DNA of 64,000 nt. It comes from GWE2-51-13 sp041736705 (GTDB lineage Bacteria > Bacillota_I > Bacilli_A > Erysipelotrichales > Erysipelotrichaceae). Shown here one piece after another: positions 15,240-23,954 of the stretch. Below the pieces are notes generated by a model. The model searched no databases. It was not told the origin of the DNA and saw only the letters and a program-made list of their open reading frames with translations. Every line of letters starts with the position of its first letter. Within the stretch, counting starts at the first letter, position 1. Position numbers and translations under genes: made by a program. The stretch spans positions 1 through 64,000 of the forward strand of contig JBGSTC010000020.1 in assembly GCA_041736705.1 (NCBI GenBank), in the 5' to 3' direction.

Positions 15240-16769
15240 ATGCGTCGTTTCTTCGGCTTTTTCGTCAGTAAACCGTTTACCATCCTATTCATGATCCTGG
15301 CCGAACTCGGTCTTCTTTACTATGTCGTCTATACCTTCAGCGTACGCTTCATGACGCTGTATAATTTTCTAGTCGTCCTGAGTGTCATCATCGTCGTTTA
15401 CCTCATCAACCGCAACGACAATCCGTCTTATAAGCTTTCCTGGGCGGTGTTCATCTTGGCTTTGCCTTTGTTCGGCGGTTTGACCTATCTGCTTTTCGGG
15501 GGGAGGAAAATCCCCAAAGCGCTGCGTGCCGGGATGATCCGCAACGATGCCCAGGGCGAACCGATCTTGAAGCAAGATGAAGACGTGCATGCTGAAGTCA
15601 TCGCAAGCGATCCGTCGTTCGAGCGGCAGATCAACTATATCCTGCGCAACACCGGCATGCCGGTCTATGACAACACGCAGACGACATATTTCGCCGTCGG
15701 GGAAGAGAAGTTCGCGGCGATGAAGGAAGAGCTGCTGAAGGCGACGAAGTTCATCTTCATCGAATATTTCATCATCAACACCGGTTTCATGTGGGATTCG
15801 ATCGAAGAGATCCTGAAGGATAAGGTGAAGGAAGGCGTGGATGTCCGCGTCGTCTATGACGATGGAGGATCCATCCGGCTTCCCAGGGGTTTCCTGCGCC
15901 GATTGCGCTCATTCGGAATCAAGGCCTACCGCTTCAATCCGATGTCGGCCACCTTGGCGATCCAGATGAACAACCGCGACCACCGCAAAATCTGCGTCAT
16001 CGACGGGAAAGTCGGGTTCGTAGGCGGCATCAACCTCGCGGACGAATACATCAACAAGAAACTCCGTTTCGGACATTGGAAGGATTGCGCGGTGATGCTG
16101 AAGGGGGAAGCGGTCTTCAGTCTGACCGTCATGTTCCTGCAGTTCTACCATTACCTTTCGAAAACCAAAGAGGATTATCGGGACTTCCGTGCGGATTTCA
16201 CGGCGGGTCCGATCGAAAGCAAAGGCTATGTCCAACCGTTCACCGACAGCCCGACCGACGAAGAATTGGTCAGCGAAACCACGCATCTCAACATGATCAA
16301 CGCCGCACGCCGCTACATCTACATCATGACCCCGTATCTGGTCATCGGACACGAAATGACGCAGGCGCTCATCACCGCCGCCAAGAGCGGGGTGGACGTG
16401 AAGATCATGGTTCCGCACATCCCCGACAAATGGTACGTGTTCGCCGTGACGCAGAGCAGTTACGAAGAGTTCACCAAGAACGGGGTGAAGATCTATGAAT
16501 ACAAGCCCGGGTTCCTGCATTCCAAGGTCATGGTCAGCGACGACAAGGCGGCGATCATCGGTACCTCCAACCTGGATTTCAGAAGCTACTACCTCCATTT
16601 CGAATGCGGGATCCTCTTTACGGACCATCCCGTCCTCCGCGAAGTCAAACGCGACTTCGTCGATACACTGCAGAACTGCATCGAAGTCACGTATGAAGAT
16701 TGTTTGAAAGTGAACTTTTTCGTCAAGCTGGGACGCGCGATCCTGAAACTCTTCAGCGCATTATTATAA
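15240..16769 (+). CDS. cls: Cardiolipin synthase (phospholipase D type)
   Basis: A 509-residue membrane enzyme that condenses two phosphatidylglycerols into cardiolipin and glycerol. Two N-terminal membrane helices (about 10-60) end in NDNPSYKLSWAVFILALPLFG, the Cls-N domain. The two HKD motifs are DHRKICVIDGKVGFVGG (H248) and LHSKVMVSDDKAAIIGTSN (H427). Length and motif spacing match Bacillota ClsA. It is followed 13 bases later by a patatin-like lipase gene, forming a probable membrane-lipid operon with an FMN-binding protein. Confidence 0.95.
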   Translation: MRRFFGFFVSKPFTILFMILAELGLLYYVVYTFSVRFMTLYNFLVVLSVIIVVYLINRNDNPSYKLSWAVFILALPLFGGLTYLLFGGRKIPKALRAGMIRNDAQGEPILKQDEDVHAEVIASDPSFERQINYILRNTGMPVYDNTQTTYFAVGEEKFAAMKEELLKATKFIFIEYFIINTGFMWDSIEEILKDKVKEGVDVRVVYDDGGSIRLPRGFLRRLRSFGIKAYRFNPMSATLAIQMNNRDHRKICVIDGKVGFVGGINLADEYINKKLRFGHWKDCAVMLKGEAVFSLTVMFLQFYHYLSKTKEDYRDFRADFTAGPIESKGYVQPFTDSPTDEELVSETTHLNMINAARRYIYIMTPYLVIGHEMTQALITAAKSGVDVKIMVPHIPDKWYVFAVTQSSYEEFTKNGVKIYEYKPGFLHSKVMVSDDKAAIIGTSNLDFRSYYLHFECGILFTDHPVLREVKRDFVDTLQNCIEVTYEDCLKVNFFVKLGRAILKLFSALL

Positions 16770-16782
16770 AAGGAGAAGAACT

Positions 16783-17634
16783 ATGAACATCGGATTGGTA
16801 TTGGAAGGCGGCGGTCTGCGCGGGAGTTATACCGCGGGCGTCTTGGTTTGGTTGATCGAACACGGCATCGAGGCGGATACGGTCGTCGGGATTTCAAGCG
16901 GCGCCATGCATGCCTGCCATTATGTATTGAAGGATATCGAGGCACTGAAGCTGACCTCGATGAAATATGCTTCCCACAAACACAACGTCGGATGGTACCC
17001 GCTCTTGCATGAAGGCCAACCGGTCGGATACGACTTCCTCTTTGAAACCGTCATCAAGAAAATCCTGAAATTCGATGTTGAAAAACTTCGGTCACAGAAA
17101 CAAGCGGTCGAATTCGGGGTGTACGACCTAAGCATCCAGAAAACCATCTGGAAGAACCAGTTCACGATGGATGAAGACATCCGTTTCCTCAAAGCCGCAT
17201 GCACGCTTCCGTTAGCCGGACGCAACGTCAAGATCGGCGATACCTATTACCTGGACGGAGGCGTCACCACGATGGTTCCGATCGGTCGGGCGAAAGAACT
17301 GGGCGCAGAGAAATTCCTGGTCGTCGTCACCAAAGACCCCGGTTTCGTCCGCAAACCCAACAGTCCTTACCTCCAGTTCATTTTGGATCTGATGTATTTC
17401 AAATACAAAACACTGCTTAAGGATTTCCGTGCCCGGACCCAAGTCTATTACGACGAAATGAACGAAGTACGTGCCCTGCAGGACGAAGGCAAGGCCATCC
17501 TCCTGCAACCGACCCGCGATTGCGGAGTCAAACGTTTCTCCGGCACCGAACAACAGATCATCGACATGTTCAACCTCGCCATGGAAGACTGTGAGAACCG
17601 TAAGGAAGAACTCCTTGCGTTCTTCGCGAAATAA
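16783..17634 (+). CDS. Patatin-like phospholipase
   Basis: A 283-residue protein. LEGGGLRGSYTAGV is the oxyanion-hole loop, GISSGAMHA holds the nucleophile S38 (G-x-S-x-G), and YLDGGVT holds D158 of the Ser-Asp dyad. The overall layout matches the bacterial YjjU/RssA-like patatins, which act as acyl hydrolases on lipids. It is placed between cls and an FMN-binding membrane protein with tight spacing (13 and 1 bases). Involvement in phospholipid turnover is inferred from this context. Confidence 0.92.
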   Translation: MNIGLVLEGGGLRGSYTAGVLVWLIEHGIEADTVVGISSGAMHACHYVLKDIEALKLTSMKYASHKHNVGWYPLLHEGQPVGYDFLFETVIKKILKFDVEKLRSQKQAVEFGVYDLSIQKTIWKNQFTMDEDIRFLKAACTLPLAGRNVKIGDTYYLDGGVTTMVPIGRAKELGAEKFLVVVTKDPGFVRKPNSPYLQFILDLMYFKYKTLLKDFRARTQVYYDEMNEVRALQDEGKAILLQPTRDCGVKRFSGTEQQIIDMFNLAMEDCENRKEELLAFFAK

Positions 17635-17635
17635 T

Positions 17636-18019
17636 ATGAGAAAGTTCGTACGGATCGGATTGATCGTGGTGTTGGCGCTTGTCGTTTTCGGTGTTTCCGC
17701 CTATTTCTACCTTCAATCCGATCTTCAGAAACTATCCAAGATCGAAATCACCGATGTCGATCTGTCCAAGATCGATGACGGCGTCTATCGTGGCGAGTCC
17801 ACACATTTTCCCGTCGTCGTCAACGTCGAAGTCACGATCCGAAACCATCGCATGACCTCGATCATCCTGACGAAACACACAAACGGACAAGGCACACCGG
17901 CCGAACGCATCCTCGACGATGTCCTTTCAAGCCAATCCTTGGACGTGGACATCGTTACAGGCGCGACCTACAGCAGTCAAGCCATCCTTCAAGCGATCTC
18001 GCGAGCGCTTGGAAACTAA
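17636..18019 (+). CDS. Membrane-anchored FMN-binding domain protein
   Basis: A 127-residue protein with an N-terminal membrane helix (IGLIVVLALVVFGVSAYFYL) and one FMN_bind domain. The segment VDIVTGATYSSQAIL carries the GATxS pattern in which a threonine is covalently flavinylated by ApbE in known members. ATG 17636 overlaps closely the end of the patatin gene (one-base gap). A paralogue with the same anchor and VSGATNSSKTIL motif is at 27184-27594. Such single-domain proteins are linked to extracytoplasmic electron transfer; no ApbE gene lies in the window. Confidence 0.85.
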   Translation: MRKFVRIGLIVVLALVVFGVSAYFYLQSDLQKLSKIEITDVDLSKIDDGVYRGESTHFPVVVNVEVTIRNHRMTSIILTKHTNGQGTPAERILDDVLSSQSLDVDIVTGATYSSQAILQAISRALGN

Positions 18020-18036
18020 ACCGAAAGGAGGACGGA

Positions 18037-18648
18037 ATGGTTAAAAACTATCGGATTCAAAATGCGAACGCCCCGAAGGAACAACTAAGCGATATCGCGT
18101 CGTTTCTACGGATGAGTCTGGATGCGCATAAAATCATCACCCTGTTCACCAACGACCTGGATCCCAACCAGTTGACCTGCGGGATCGTTATCGCCTTATC
18201 GGAAAACGGAGTGGTCTTTTCCCGAATCGACCTCTACGGGTCCAACGACGGGATCGCCTGTCTCCCTGTCGACATCATCTACCGTGTCGAAGCCGACACC
18301 CCGCTGATCCAACGTGTCGCGACCTTGTGGAAACTCAACGGCGAGGAAAGCATCGTTTATGAACCCTCCGGAAATGAACTGCTGCGATCTTTCCTGAACC
18401 ATGCCTATAACCAAAAGAAAGTACTTTCCTTGGAAATCATGGATAGCCGCCGCTATGATCTCTGCGGACTCATCGGAAACATCGACGACACCTTCGTCAA
18501 CTTGAACTTGTTGGATGGCAACGGCAATCCGATGGGGAACAGCCTGGTCCTCATCGAAAGCATCACCCAGGTCGTCATGGATGCGAAGGAAGAACATACG
18601 ATCCAACGTCTTTACGAGTATCAGAAGAGGGTCGGGAACTTAACGTAA
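18037..18648 (+). CDS. Conserved-looking hypothetical protein
   Basis: A 203-residue soluble protein without signal peptide or membrane segment. It has a strong ribosome site (AAAGGAGG) and its own terminator. The sequence suggests two alpha/beta parts: residues 30-90 (ITLFTNDLDPNQLTCGIVIA ... FSRIDLYGSNDGIACL) and 120-185 (KVLSLEIMDSRRYDLCGLIG, IDDTFVNLNLLDGNGNPMGN), the latter resembling Sm-like beta folds by pattern only. I do not recognise the family. It follows the FMN-binding gene by 17 bases and may belong to the cls-patatin operon. Confidence 0.7.
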   Translation: MVKNYRIQNANAPKEQLSDIASFLRMSLDAHKIITLFTNDLDPNQLTCGIVIALSENGVVFSRIDLYGSNDGIACLPVDIIYRVEADTPLIQRVATLWKLNGEESIVYEPSGNELLRSFLNHAYNQKKVLSLEIMDSRRYDLCGLIGNIDDTFVNLNLLDGNGNPMGNSLVLIESITQVVMDAKEEHTIQRLYEYQKRVGNLT

Positions 18649-18651
18649 GGG

Positions 18652-18677
18652 AAAAAGAGCGGACATCCGCTCTTTTT
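18652..18677 (+). terminator. Terminator after the hypothetical gene
   Basis: AAAAAGAGCGG, loop ACAT, CCGCTCTTTTT; perfect 11-bp stem with a built-in T-run. Confidence 0.92.
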
Positions 18678-18702
18678 CGTATGTGGATTTCATAAATCCC
18701 TC

Positions 18703-18742
18703 GGAAACGATGGAAAACATGGACATTCTTTCCATCGTTTCC
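18703..18742 (+). repeat. Perfect 14-bp inverted repeat upstream of the HAD gene
   Basis: Arm 18703-18716 (GGAAACGATGGAAA) is the exact reverse complement of arm 18729-18742, with a 12-base centre. It lies between a terminator and the possible -10 (TAGAAT, 18774-18779) of the next gene and has no T-run. Candidate operator. Confidence 0.65.
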
Positions 18743-18798
18743 CTACGCACTATGAATGGATCCAACATTTCGATAGAATGAACCCGCGGAGGTTCACT

Positions 18799-19617
18799 AT
18801 GCGAAAATTACGATTCATCGCCATGGACGTGGATGGCACACTGGTCGATCAAGACAAGAAGATCCGACCGATCACGAAAGACATCTTACTGATGGCGCAA
18901 GAAGCCGGCTATACCTTGATCCTGGCTTCCGGTCGGCCGGAAAACGGACTTCAGTCCTATCGGAAAGAATTGGAGATGGACCGCTACGGCGGTCTGCTTG
19001 TGGCGTATAACGGAAGCAAGGTCATCCAAGTCCCGGGGGACAAGGTGATCTACAATCAAGCACTGACCCATGAAGAGACAATAAAGGTGCTCGATCACGT
19101 GAAAAACTTCGAGGTCACCGTAATGATCGATAACGGATCGAAGATGTTTACGGAAAACCTGGACGGGGTGAACGTGGCGAAGGAAGCCAAGAACAACTCA
19201 CTTGAAGTGGTACGGGTCGACGATCTCCAGGCGATCCTCGACGGTGAACTCAACAAAATCCTGACCAGCGGGAAACCCGAGTACCTGCGCAGCGTGTTCG
19301 ACGAACTCTACGCTCCGTTTAAAAACGAACTCAACTGTATGTTTACGGCTCCGTTCTATGTGGAATTCACTGCGAAAGACGTGGATAAAGGGCTTGCCTT
19401 GAAGCATGTCTTGACCTTGATGGGCTATGGCAGCGAAAACCTGATCGCGTTCGGGGATGCGGAAAACGATCTTTCGATGATCGGTTATGCGGGAATCGGG
19501 GTGGCTATGGGGAATGCGGTCGAACCGCTGAAAGCCATCGCGGACCATGTGACCCTCACTAACCTTGAAGACGGGATCGCCCATGCTTTACTGAAATATC
19601 TGCCTGAACTGAACTAA
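18799..19617 (+). CDS. Cof-type HAD-superfamily phosphatase
   Basis: A 272-residue protein. Motif I DVDGTLVDQDKKI (nucleophile and acid aspartates), motif II in LASGRPENG, the C2-type cap, and motif III/IV KGLALKHVL ... AFGDAENDLSMIGYAG define the Cof family of sugar or cofactor phosphatases. ATG 18799 follows GGAGG by six bases; a longer reading from 18778 is not needed. It is flanked by terminators and therefore monocistronic. Substrate unknown. Confidence 0.93.
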   Translation: MRKLRFIAMDVDGTLVDQDKKIRPITKDILLMAQEAGYTLILASGRPENGLQSYRKELEMDRYGGLLVAYNGSKVIQVPGDKVIYNQALTHEETIKVLDHVKNFEVTVMIDNGSKMFTENLDGVNVAKEAKNNSLEVVRVDDLQAILDGELNKILTSGKPEYLRSVFDELYAPFKNELNCMFTAPFYVEFTAKDVDKGLALKHVLTLMGYGSENLIAFGDAENDLSMIGYAGIGVAMGNAVEPLKAIADHVTLTNLEDGIAHALLKYLPELN

Positions 19618-19620
19618 CAG

Positions 19621-19647
19621 AAAAAAAGTCCGCATCGGACTTTTTTT
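19621..19647 (+). terminator. Terminator of the HAD gene
   Basis: AAAAAAAGTCCG, loop CAT, CGGACTTTTTTT; could work in both directions. Confidence 0.92.
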
Positions 19648-19677
19648 GGGTTTCACCAAGAGATATCGCTTCTCCAC

Positions 19678-19706
19678 TTGACGCTCCATCCTCCATCAAG
19701 TAGAAT
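19678..19706 (+). promoter_or_regulatory. Promoter of the permease gene
   Basis: TTGACG (19678-19683), 17-bp spacer, TAGAAT (19701-19706). ACTTGA and TCAAGT at the box edges form a small inverted repeat. Confidence 0.68.
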
Positions 19707-19743
19707 GAAACAAACTTAACTGTTTTTCATGAAAGGGATGTAC

Positions 19744-21141
19744 ATGGAGAATCTACAAAAAAGGAAGTTCGGTTTATTGACGACCACGGCCATGATCGTC
19801 GGCATCGTCATCGGTTCGGGGATCTTTTTTAAGACTGATAACGTACTGGCAGCCGTGGACGGATCGGTGTTTCTGGGGGTATTGGCATGGATTCTCGGCG
19901 GGATCGGGATCATCTTCGGTGGTCTCACCATCGCCGTCTTGGCCAAACGCGACGAAAACGTCGGCGGTTTGATCACGTATTGCGAAATGACCTGGGGAAA
20001 AACCTTGGGCTATCTCGCGGGTTGGTTTCAATCGATGTTCTACTATCCGGCGCTAGTCGCCGTCGTATCCTGGGTCGCCGCGATGTATCTTTCCGAATTG
20101 TTCGGATGGACCGCGGAAGGTACCTTTTTCGGCGTCGCGATGTCCTGGGTCCCGGCCTGGGGCTATCCGTTCTCATTGACCGAATGGGTCGTGACGCTGC
20201 TCATCATCGTTTTCTTGTTCGTTTTCAATATGTTCTCGACCAAATCGGCCGGTAGATTCCAAAGTTTCGCGATGATCGTAAAAGTATCGGCCTTGTTCGT
20301 ATTGGCCTTCGTCGGTCTGGTTTTCGGTAACCCCGTCGAAGTCACCCATTTCACGGACGTAAGCTTGATCGGCGGCGGGTTCTTCGCCGCATTGGTCCCG
20401 ATCGCCTTCGCTTTCGACGGATGGCAAGTCGCCCCCTCGGTCGCCCATGAAATCAAGAACCCCAAGCGTAATTTACCCTTGGCGCTGACCTTCGCCCCGC
20501 TCTTGATCATGTTGATCTACATCGCGTATTTCGTCGGCATCAACGCTGTTTTGGGTCCAAGCCAAGTCATGGAACTCGGCAACAACGCCGTGAGCGTGTT
20601 CGCCCAGAAGTTCTTCGGCAACGTCGGATACCGCGTCGTTCTGGTCGCCGTCGTCCTTTCCGTTCTAGGGACCTCCAACGGCTTGATCCTGGGCTACATC
20701 CGTCTCCCGTATGCCCTGGGTCTGCGTAACGAAATGTTCTGGAGCGAAAAGTTCGCCAAACTCAACCTCCGCTTCGATATCCCGTTCTTTTCCGCCGTGT
20801 TCACCTTCGTCGTCAGCATGTTCTGGCTGCTTCTTCATTTCGCCAGCACCACGGGGGCGATCTTCATGGGATGGACGATGTTTAGCGGGATGTCGGTCGA
20901 CGAAATCTCGATCGTCCTCATCTACATCTTCATGATCCTGATTTATTTCGGCGTCTTGAAGCAATTCTTCCTAAAGCAAGTCGATTCCTGGGTCTTCGGG
21001 GCGCTCTTCCCGATCCTGGCGATCCTGGGGGCTGCCACGGCGGTCTACGGCGGTTTCCAAAGCCCGAAAGTCGCCGTCTATCTCACGGTTTCCATCCTTG
21101 GCATCGTCGCCGGGCTGCTTGTGAAACCCAAACATTCCTAA
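19744..21141 (+). CDS. APC-family amino-acid permease
   Basis: A 465-residue polytopic membrane protein. FGLLTTTAMIVGIVIGSGIFFK is the first helix with the G-S-G substrate-binding break seen in APC transporters; AFDGWQVAPSVAHEIKNPKRNLP is the helix 6 to loop consensus (the E-x-K/R-N-P-x-R/K-x-x-P motif). About 12 hydrophobic segments can be traced. It resembles LAT/SteT-type serine-threonine exchangers by pattern; the true substrate is not certain. ATG 19744 follows AAAGGGATG. Confidence 0.92.
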   Translation: MENLQKRKFGLLTTTAMIVGIVIGSGIFFKTDNVLAAVDGSVFLGVLAWILGGIGIIFGGLTIAVLAKRDENVGGLITYCEMTWGKTLGYLAGWFQSMFYYPALVAVVSWVAAMYLSELFGWTAEGTFFGVAMSWVPAWGYPFSLTEWVVTLLIIVFLFVFNMFSTKSAGRFQSFAMIVKVSALFVLAFVGLVFGNPVEVTHFTDVSLIGGGFFAALVPIAFAFDGWQVAPSVAHEIKNPKRNLPLALTFAPLLIMLIYIAYFVGINAVLGPSQVMELGNNAVSVFAQKFFGNVGYRVVLVAVVLSVLGTSNGLILGYIRLPYALGLRNEMFWSEKFAKLNLRFDIPFFSAVFTFVVSMFWLLLHFASTTGAIFMGWTMFSGMSVDEISIVLIYIFMILIYFGVLKQFFLKQVDSWVFGALFPILAILGAATAVYGGFQSPKVAVYLTVSILGIVAGLLVKPKHS

Positions 21142-21155
21142 AAACGAGAAATCCG

Positions 21156-21186
21156 AGCGTCTCTGTTCACAGAGTCGCTTTTTTTA
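21156..21186 (+). terminator. Terminator of the permease gene
   Basis: AGCG-T-CTCTG, loop TTCA, CAGAG-T-CGCT with a T-T mismatch, then seven T. Confidence 0.88.
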
Positions 21187-21252
21187 TGGTCGAAACGTTA
21201 AAAAAGGGGTATGATAGAAGTATCTAGAGTATTTTGTGAAAGGGGGAAAACC

Positions 21253-22134
21253 ATGAACCCTTGTATCATCACGGACCAAATATCGCAAGATTTTGAGTTT
21301 GCGCTCAACGCCATCTCGGAAGAGGGGGTCCACCGGATCGAAATCCATTCGTTATGGGGGAAAACCATCGAAGAACTGGACGATGCTTCCATCGAAAAAG
21401 TAAAGAACCTGATGAATTTCTACGGGATGAGCGTCACCTGTCTGGCTTCGACCTTGTTTATGATGTTGCCGCTGCACGACGACGACGTTTTGACCGATTT
21501 CAGCCCGACCTTCAAAGTCATCAAAGGCGACTTGGCGACCCACATGAAATACCTACAACGCGCCATCGACATCGCGCATAAACTCGATTGTCCGCGGATC
21601 CGGGTTTTCCCGTTCCGCGCACCGGAGAACCGCAAGATGCTGGGGGATAAGTTCGACATCGAAGCGATGGCCATCCTCTTCACCCCCGCCGTCCGTTTGG
21701 CGGAAAGGGAAAACATCACCTTGGTCGTCGAGAACTGCCCTTACTCCCATCTTCCCAAAGGCAAGATGACGGCCGACCTGGTGAAACGCATCGACTCTCC
21801 GAATTTCAAACTGCTCTACGATCCCGCCAACAGTTACCGCGCCAACATCGTCCGCATCCCGTTCCGTTATCTGGAAGGGTCGCTGGTCGAAGAGCTGCGC
21901 CTGATCCTGCCCTGGGTCGATCATCTCCATATCAAAGACTACCATTACGTGGACGGGCTCACCAAACCCTACCTCCATGTCCCTCTAGGCAAAGGGGAAG
22001 TGCCCTATGCCCAACTCCTGCGGATCCTCCACGATAACGGTTATACCGGCGCATTGAGTTGTGAGCCCGAGGTCGGGTTTGAAGGCACGATGGAGAGTCT
22101 GAATACCTTGCGTAAACTACTTCGTACACTATAA
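21253..22134 (+). CDS. Sugar phosphate isomerase/epimerase-like TIM-barrel protein
   Basis: A 293-residue protein of the AP-endonuclease-2-like TIM-barrel family. Strands and metal ligands appear in order: ITDQISQDFEFALNAI at the start, VHRIEIHSLWGKTIEEL, LVVENCPYSHLP (Glu ligand), KLLYDPANSYRANI (Asp), DHLHIKDYH (His-x-Lys-Asp), and LSCEPEVGFEG at the end (Glu). This suggests a keto-sugar or inositol-type isomerase or epimerase. ATG 21253 follows AAAGGGGG. No sugar-pathway neighbour identifies the substrate. Confidence 0.87.
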   Translation: MNPCIITDQISQDFEFALNAISEEGVHRIEIHSLWGKTIEELDDASIEKVKNLMNFYGMSVTCLASTLFMMLPLHDDDVLTDFSPTFKVIKGDLATHMKYLQRAIDIAHKLDCPRIRVFPFRAPENRKMLGDKFDIEAMAILFTPAVRLAERENITLVVENCPYSHLPKGKMTADLVKRIDSPNFKLLYDPANSYRANIVRIPFRYLEGSLVEELRLILPWVDHLHIKDYHYVDGLTKPYLHVPLGKGEVPYAQLLRILHDNGYTGALSCEPEVGFEGTMESLNTLRKLLRTL

Positions 22135-22156
22135 AGCCGGACTCGACGAGCCCGGC

Positions 22157-22822
22157 TTATTTTATGTTGAATTTGGTCCACGGAAGATTGCGCGGTGGAT
22201 TCGATTTGAAATCCATGATTTCTTTCGTTACCGGATGGGGGAAGGATAATCGGACCGCCCACAATGCGATCTGTTGACCGGGTTTCGCGTTACGGTTGTA
22301 GCGGGCATCCCCCCAGAGCGAATTCCCTCTGGAAGAGAACTGGACCCGGATCTGATGGGAGCGACCGGTGACCAATTGAATCCTCACAAGCGACAAGTTC
22401 AGATCGTGCTTGAGGACACGATACGACAATTCCGCATCCTTACCCTCGGGGTCGTCGCTTCGTACGACTTTCGACGTATTCGACTTCTCGTCCTTCTTCA
22501 ACGTATCCTTCAACACCCCCTCGTCGGGAAGTTTCCCCTCGACGATGGCCAGGTATTCCTTGGTGATTTCATGCTTGCGGATCGATTCGCTCAATCTCCC
22601 CGCGGCCTTGGACGTCTTCGCCAACACGACGACCCCGCCGACCGGCCTGTCCAAACGATGGACCAAGCCCAGGTAGATGTTCCCGGTCTTCGCGTATTTC
22701 TCCCGCAAATATCGCTTACCCAAGGTCAAGAGGTCCACATCATGGCTCTCGTCTTCCTGCATCGGTAAATTCGCTTCTTTCACGACCACCAAGAGGTGGT
22801 TGTCTTCATAGAGGACGTTCAT
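22157..22822 (-). CDS. RluA-family pseudouridine synthase
   Basis: A 221-residue enzyme that isomerises uridine in rRNA or tRNA. The catalytic aspartate is in GLVHRLDRPVGGVVV; NVLYEDNHLLVVVKEANLPM opens the domain, and RIQLVTGRSHQIRVQFSSRG and NSLWGDARYN are the later conserved blocks. There is no N-terminal S4 domain, so it is the short single-domain form. ATG 22822 overlaps the stop of the upstream methyltransferase gene (ATGA), showing that the longer reading is not used. RNA target unknown. Confidence 0.92.
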   Translation of the reverse strand: MNVLYEDNHLLVVVKEANLPMQEDESHDVDLLTLGKRYLREKYAKTGNIYLGLVHRLDRPVGGVVVLAKTSKAAGRLSESIRKHEITKEYLAIVEGKLPDEGVLKDTLKKDEKSNTSKVVRSDDPEGKDAELSYRVLKHDLNLSLVRIQLVTGRSHQIRVQFSSRGNSLWGDARYNRNAKPGQQIALWAVRLSFPHPVTKEIMDFKSNPPRNLPWTKFNIK

Positions 22823-23694
22823 TCCAAACTCATCCTTCCGTAGATCCCGCACGGCAAGATCCAGCCCTTCTGGGAAATCGGCAAACCGATTTCCCCTGCG
22901 ACGATGGTCGCATGAGGGAAGCGCGGTTTCAAGCTTAAGTTCAGGATGTTTTCCAGCACGATGCTGGAAAACCCGGTGGTATAGGCGTTGACGCAGAAGA
23001 AAAGCGGGTTGGGGTCCAGGATCTTCGCGCAGGCTTCCACCAACTCGTACAACTGGTCTTCCAACTTCCATATTTCACCGTTGGGTCCCCGTCCATAGCT
23101 GGGCGGATCCATGATGATCGCATGGTAGGTCCGTCCGCGGCGTTCTTCACGGGCGATGAACTTCATGACGTCGTCCAGGATGTATCGTATTTTCGCGTTT
23201 TCCAGATGACACAGGGCTTGGTTTTCCTTCGCCCATTGGATCATCCCTTTGGAGGCGTCCACATGGACGACTTCGCTTGCGTCGGCGCTGGCGCAGGCCA
23301 TGGTCGCGCCACCCGTATACGCAAAGAGGTTCAACACCCGGATTTCGCGTTTCGCATTCCGTATCTTCCCTTGCATCCATTCCCAATTCACGGCTTGTTC
23401 GGGGAAAAGACCCGTATGTTTGAATCCGGTCGGTGAGACTTTGAACGTCAGTTCGTTGAACCCGATGGTCCAGACTTCGGGGAATTTCTTCTTGAATTCC
23501 CATTCCCCGCCGCCGGCTTTACTGCGGTGGTAGTGGGCGTGCGGCTTCTTCCACATCCCGTGTTCATCCGTGATCGGCCAAACCGCCTGGGGGTCGGGCC
23601 GGCGCAGGACGATCTCGCCCCAACGCTCCAGTTTCTCCCCGTTCCCGGCATCGATGCATTCGTAGTCTTTCCAATGGTCGGCGATTTGTCTCAT
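22819..23694 (-). CDS. Class I SAM-dependent rRNA methyltransferase (RlmI/RlmK-like)
   Basis: A 291-residue protein. The N-terminal part WGEIVLRRPDPQAVWP is typical of the YwbD/YxjB-like group; EIRVLNLFAYTGGATMACA is the SAM-binding motif I, VVHVDASKGMIQWAKEN is motif II, and IIMDPPSYGRGPNGEIWK is the catalytic DPPS motif IV. It forms a two-gene RNA-modification unit with the pseudouridine synthase through a four-base overlap. Exact base target unknown. Confidence 0.9.
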   Translation of the reverse strand: MRQIADHWKDYECIDAGNGEKLERWGEIVLRRPDPQAVWPITDEHGMWKKPHAHYHRSKAGGGEWEFKKKFPEVWTIGFNELTFKVSPTGFKHTGLFPEQAVNWEWMQGKIRNAKREIRVLNLFAYTGGATMACASADASEVVHVDASKGMIQWAKENQALCHLENAKIRYILDDVMKFIAREERRGRTYHAIIMDPPSYGRGPNGEIWKLEDQLYELVEACAKILDPNPLFFCVNAYTTGFSSIVLENILNLSLKPRFPHATIVAGEIGLPISQKGWILPCGIYGRMSLE

Positions 23695-23730
23695 GGTGGA
23701 TCTCCTTCACTTGCGATTATATCATAAAGC

Positions 23731-23750
23731 AAAAACGCCCGAGGGCGTTA
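23731..23750 (-). terminator. Terminator of tRNA-Gln
   Basis: On the minus strand AACGCCC-TC-GGGCGTTTTT. It lies ten bases beyond the encoded CCA end. Confidence 0.85.
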
Positions 23751-23759
23751 TCGTAGAAC

Positions 23760-23835
23760 TGGCTGGGGTAGAAGGGATCGAACCTTCGAAATGTCAGAGT
23801 CAGAGTCTGATGCCTTACCGCTTGGCGATACCCCA
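23760..23835 (-). tRNA. tRNA-Gln (anticodon CTG)
   Basis: On the minus strand a full cloverleaf: acceptor TGGGGTA / TACCCCA, D-arm with AAGCGGTAAGG, anticodon stem TCAGA / TCTGA around CTCTGAC (anticodon CTG), T-arm GAAGG-TTCGATC-CCTTC, discriminator G and encoded CCA. It reads CAG. It is close to gltX; with GatCAB also in the window it is probably charged by the indirect Glu-to-Gln route. Confidence 0.95.
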
Positions 23836-23855
23836 ATATCGAAATGGCAACTCTT

Positions 23856-23884
23856 ATTTTAACCATTTTAGGGTTTAAAATCAA
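23856..23884 (-). promoter_or_regulatory. Promoter of tRNA-Gln
   Basis: On the minus strand TTGATT (23879-23884), 17-bp spacer, TAAAAT (23856-23861). It is nearly the same as the tRNA-Glu promoter at 27053-27081. Confidence 0.75.
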
Positions 23885-23954
23885 GAAACTTCGCGATAAA
23901 CTAGAAGTATGTTTCAAACTATACTATAATTACAACGCAAGAAGGGAGTTTACC

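Noticed and set aside
14084..15292. Long antisense frame of 402 residues opposite the PHP phosphatase
   Set aside because: It has no recognisable domain, mirrors the codon pattern of the real gene, and overlaps three well-supported genes.
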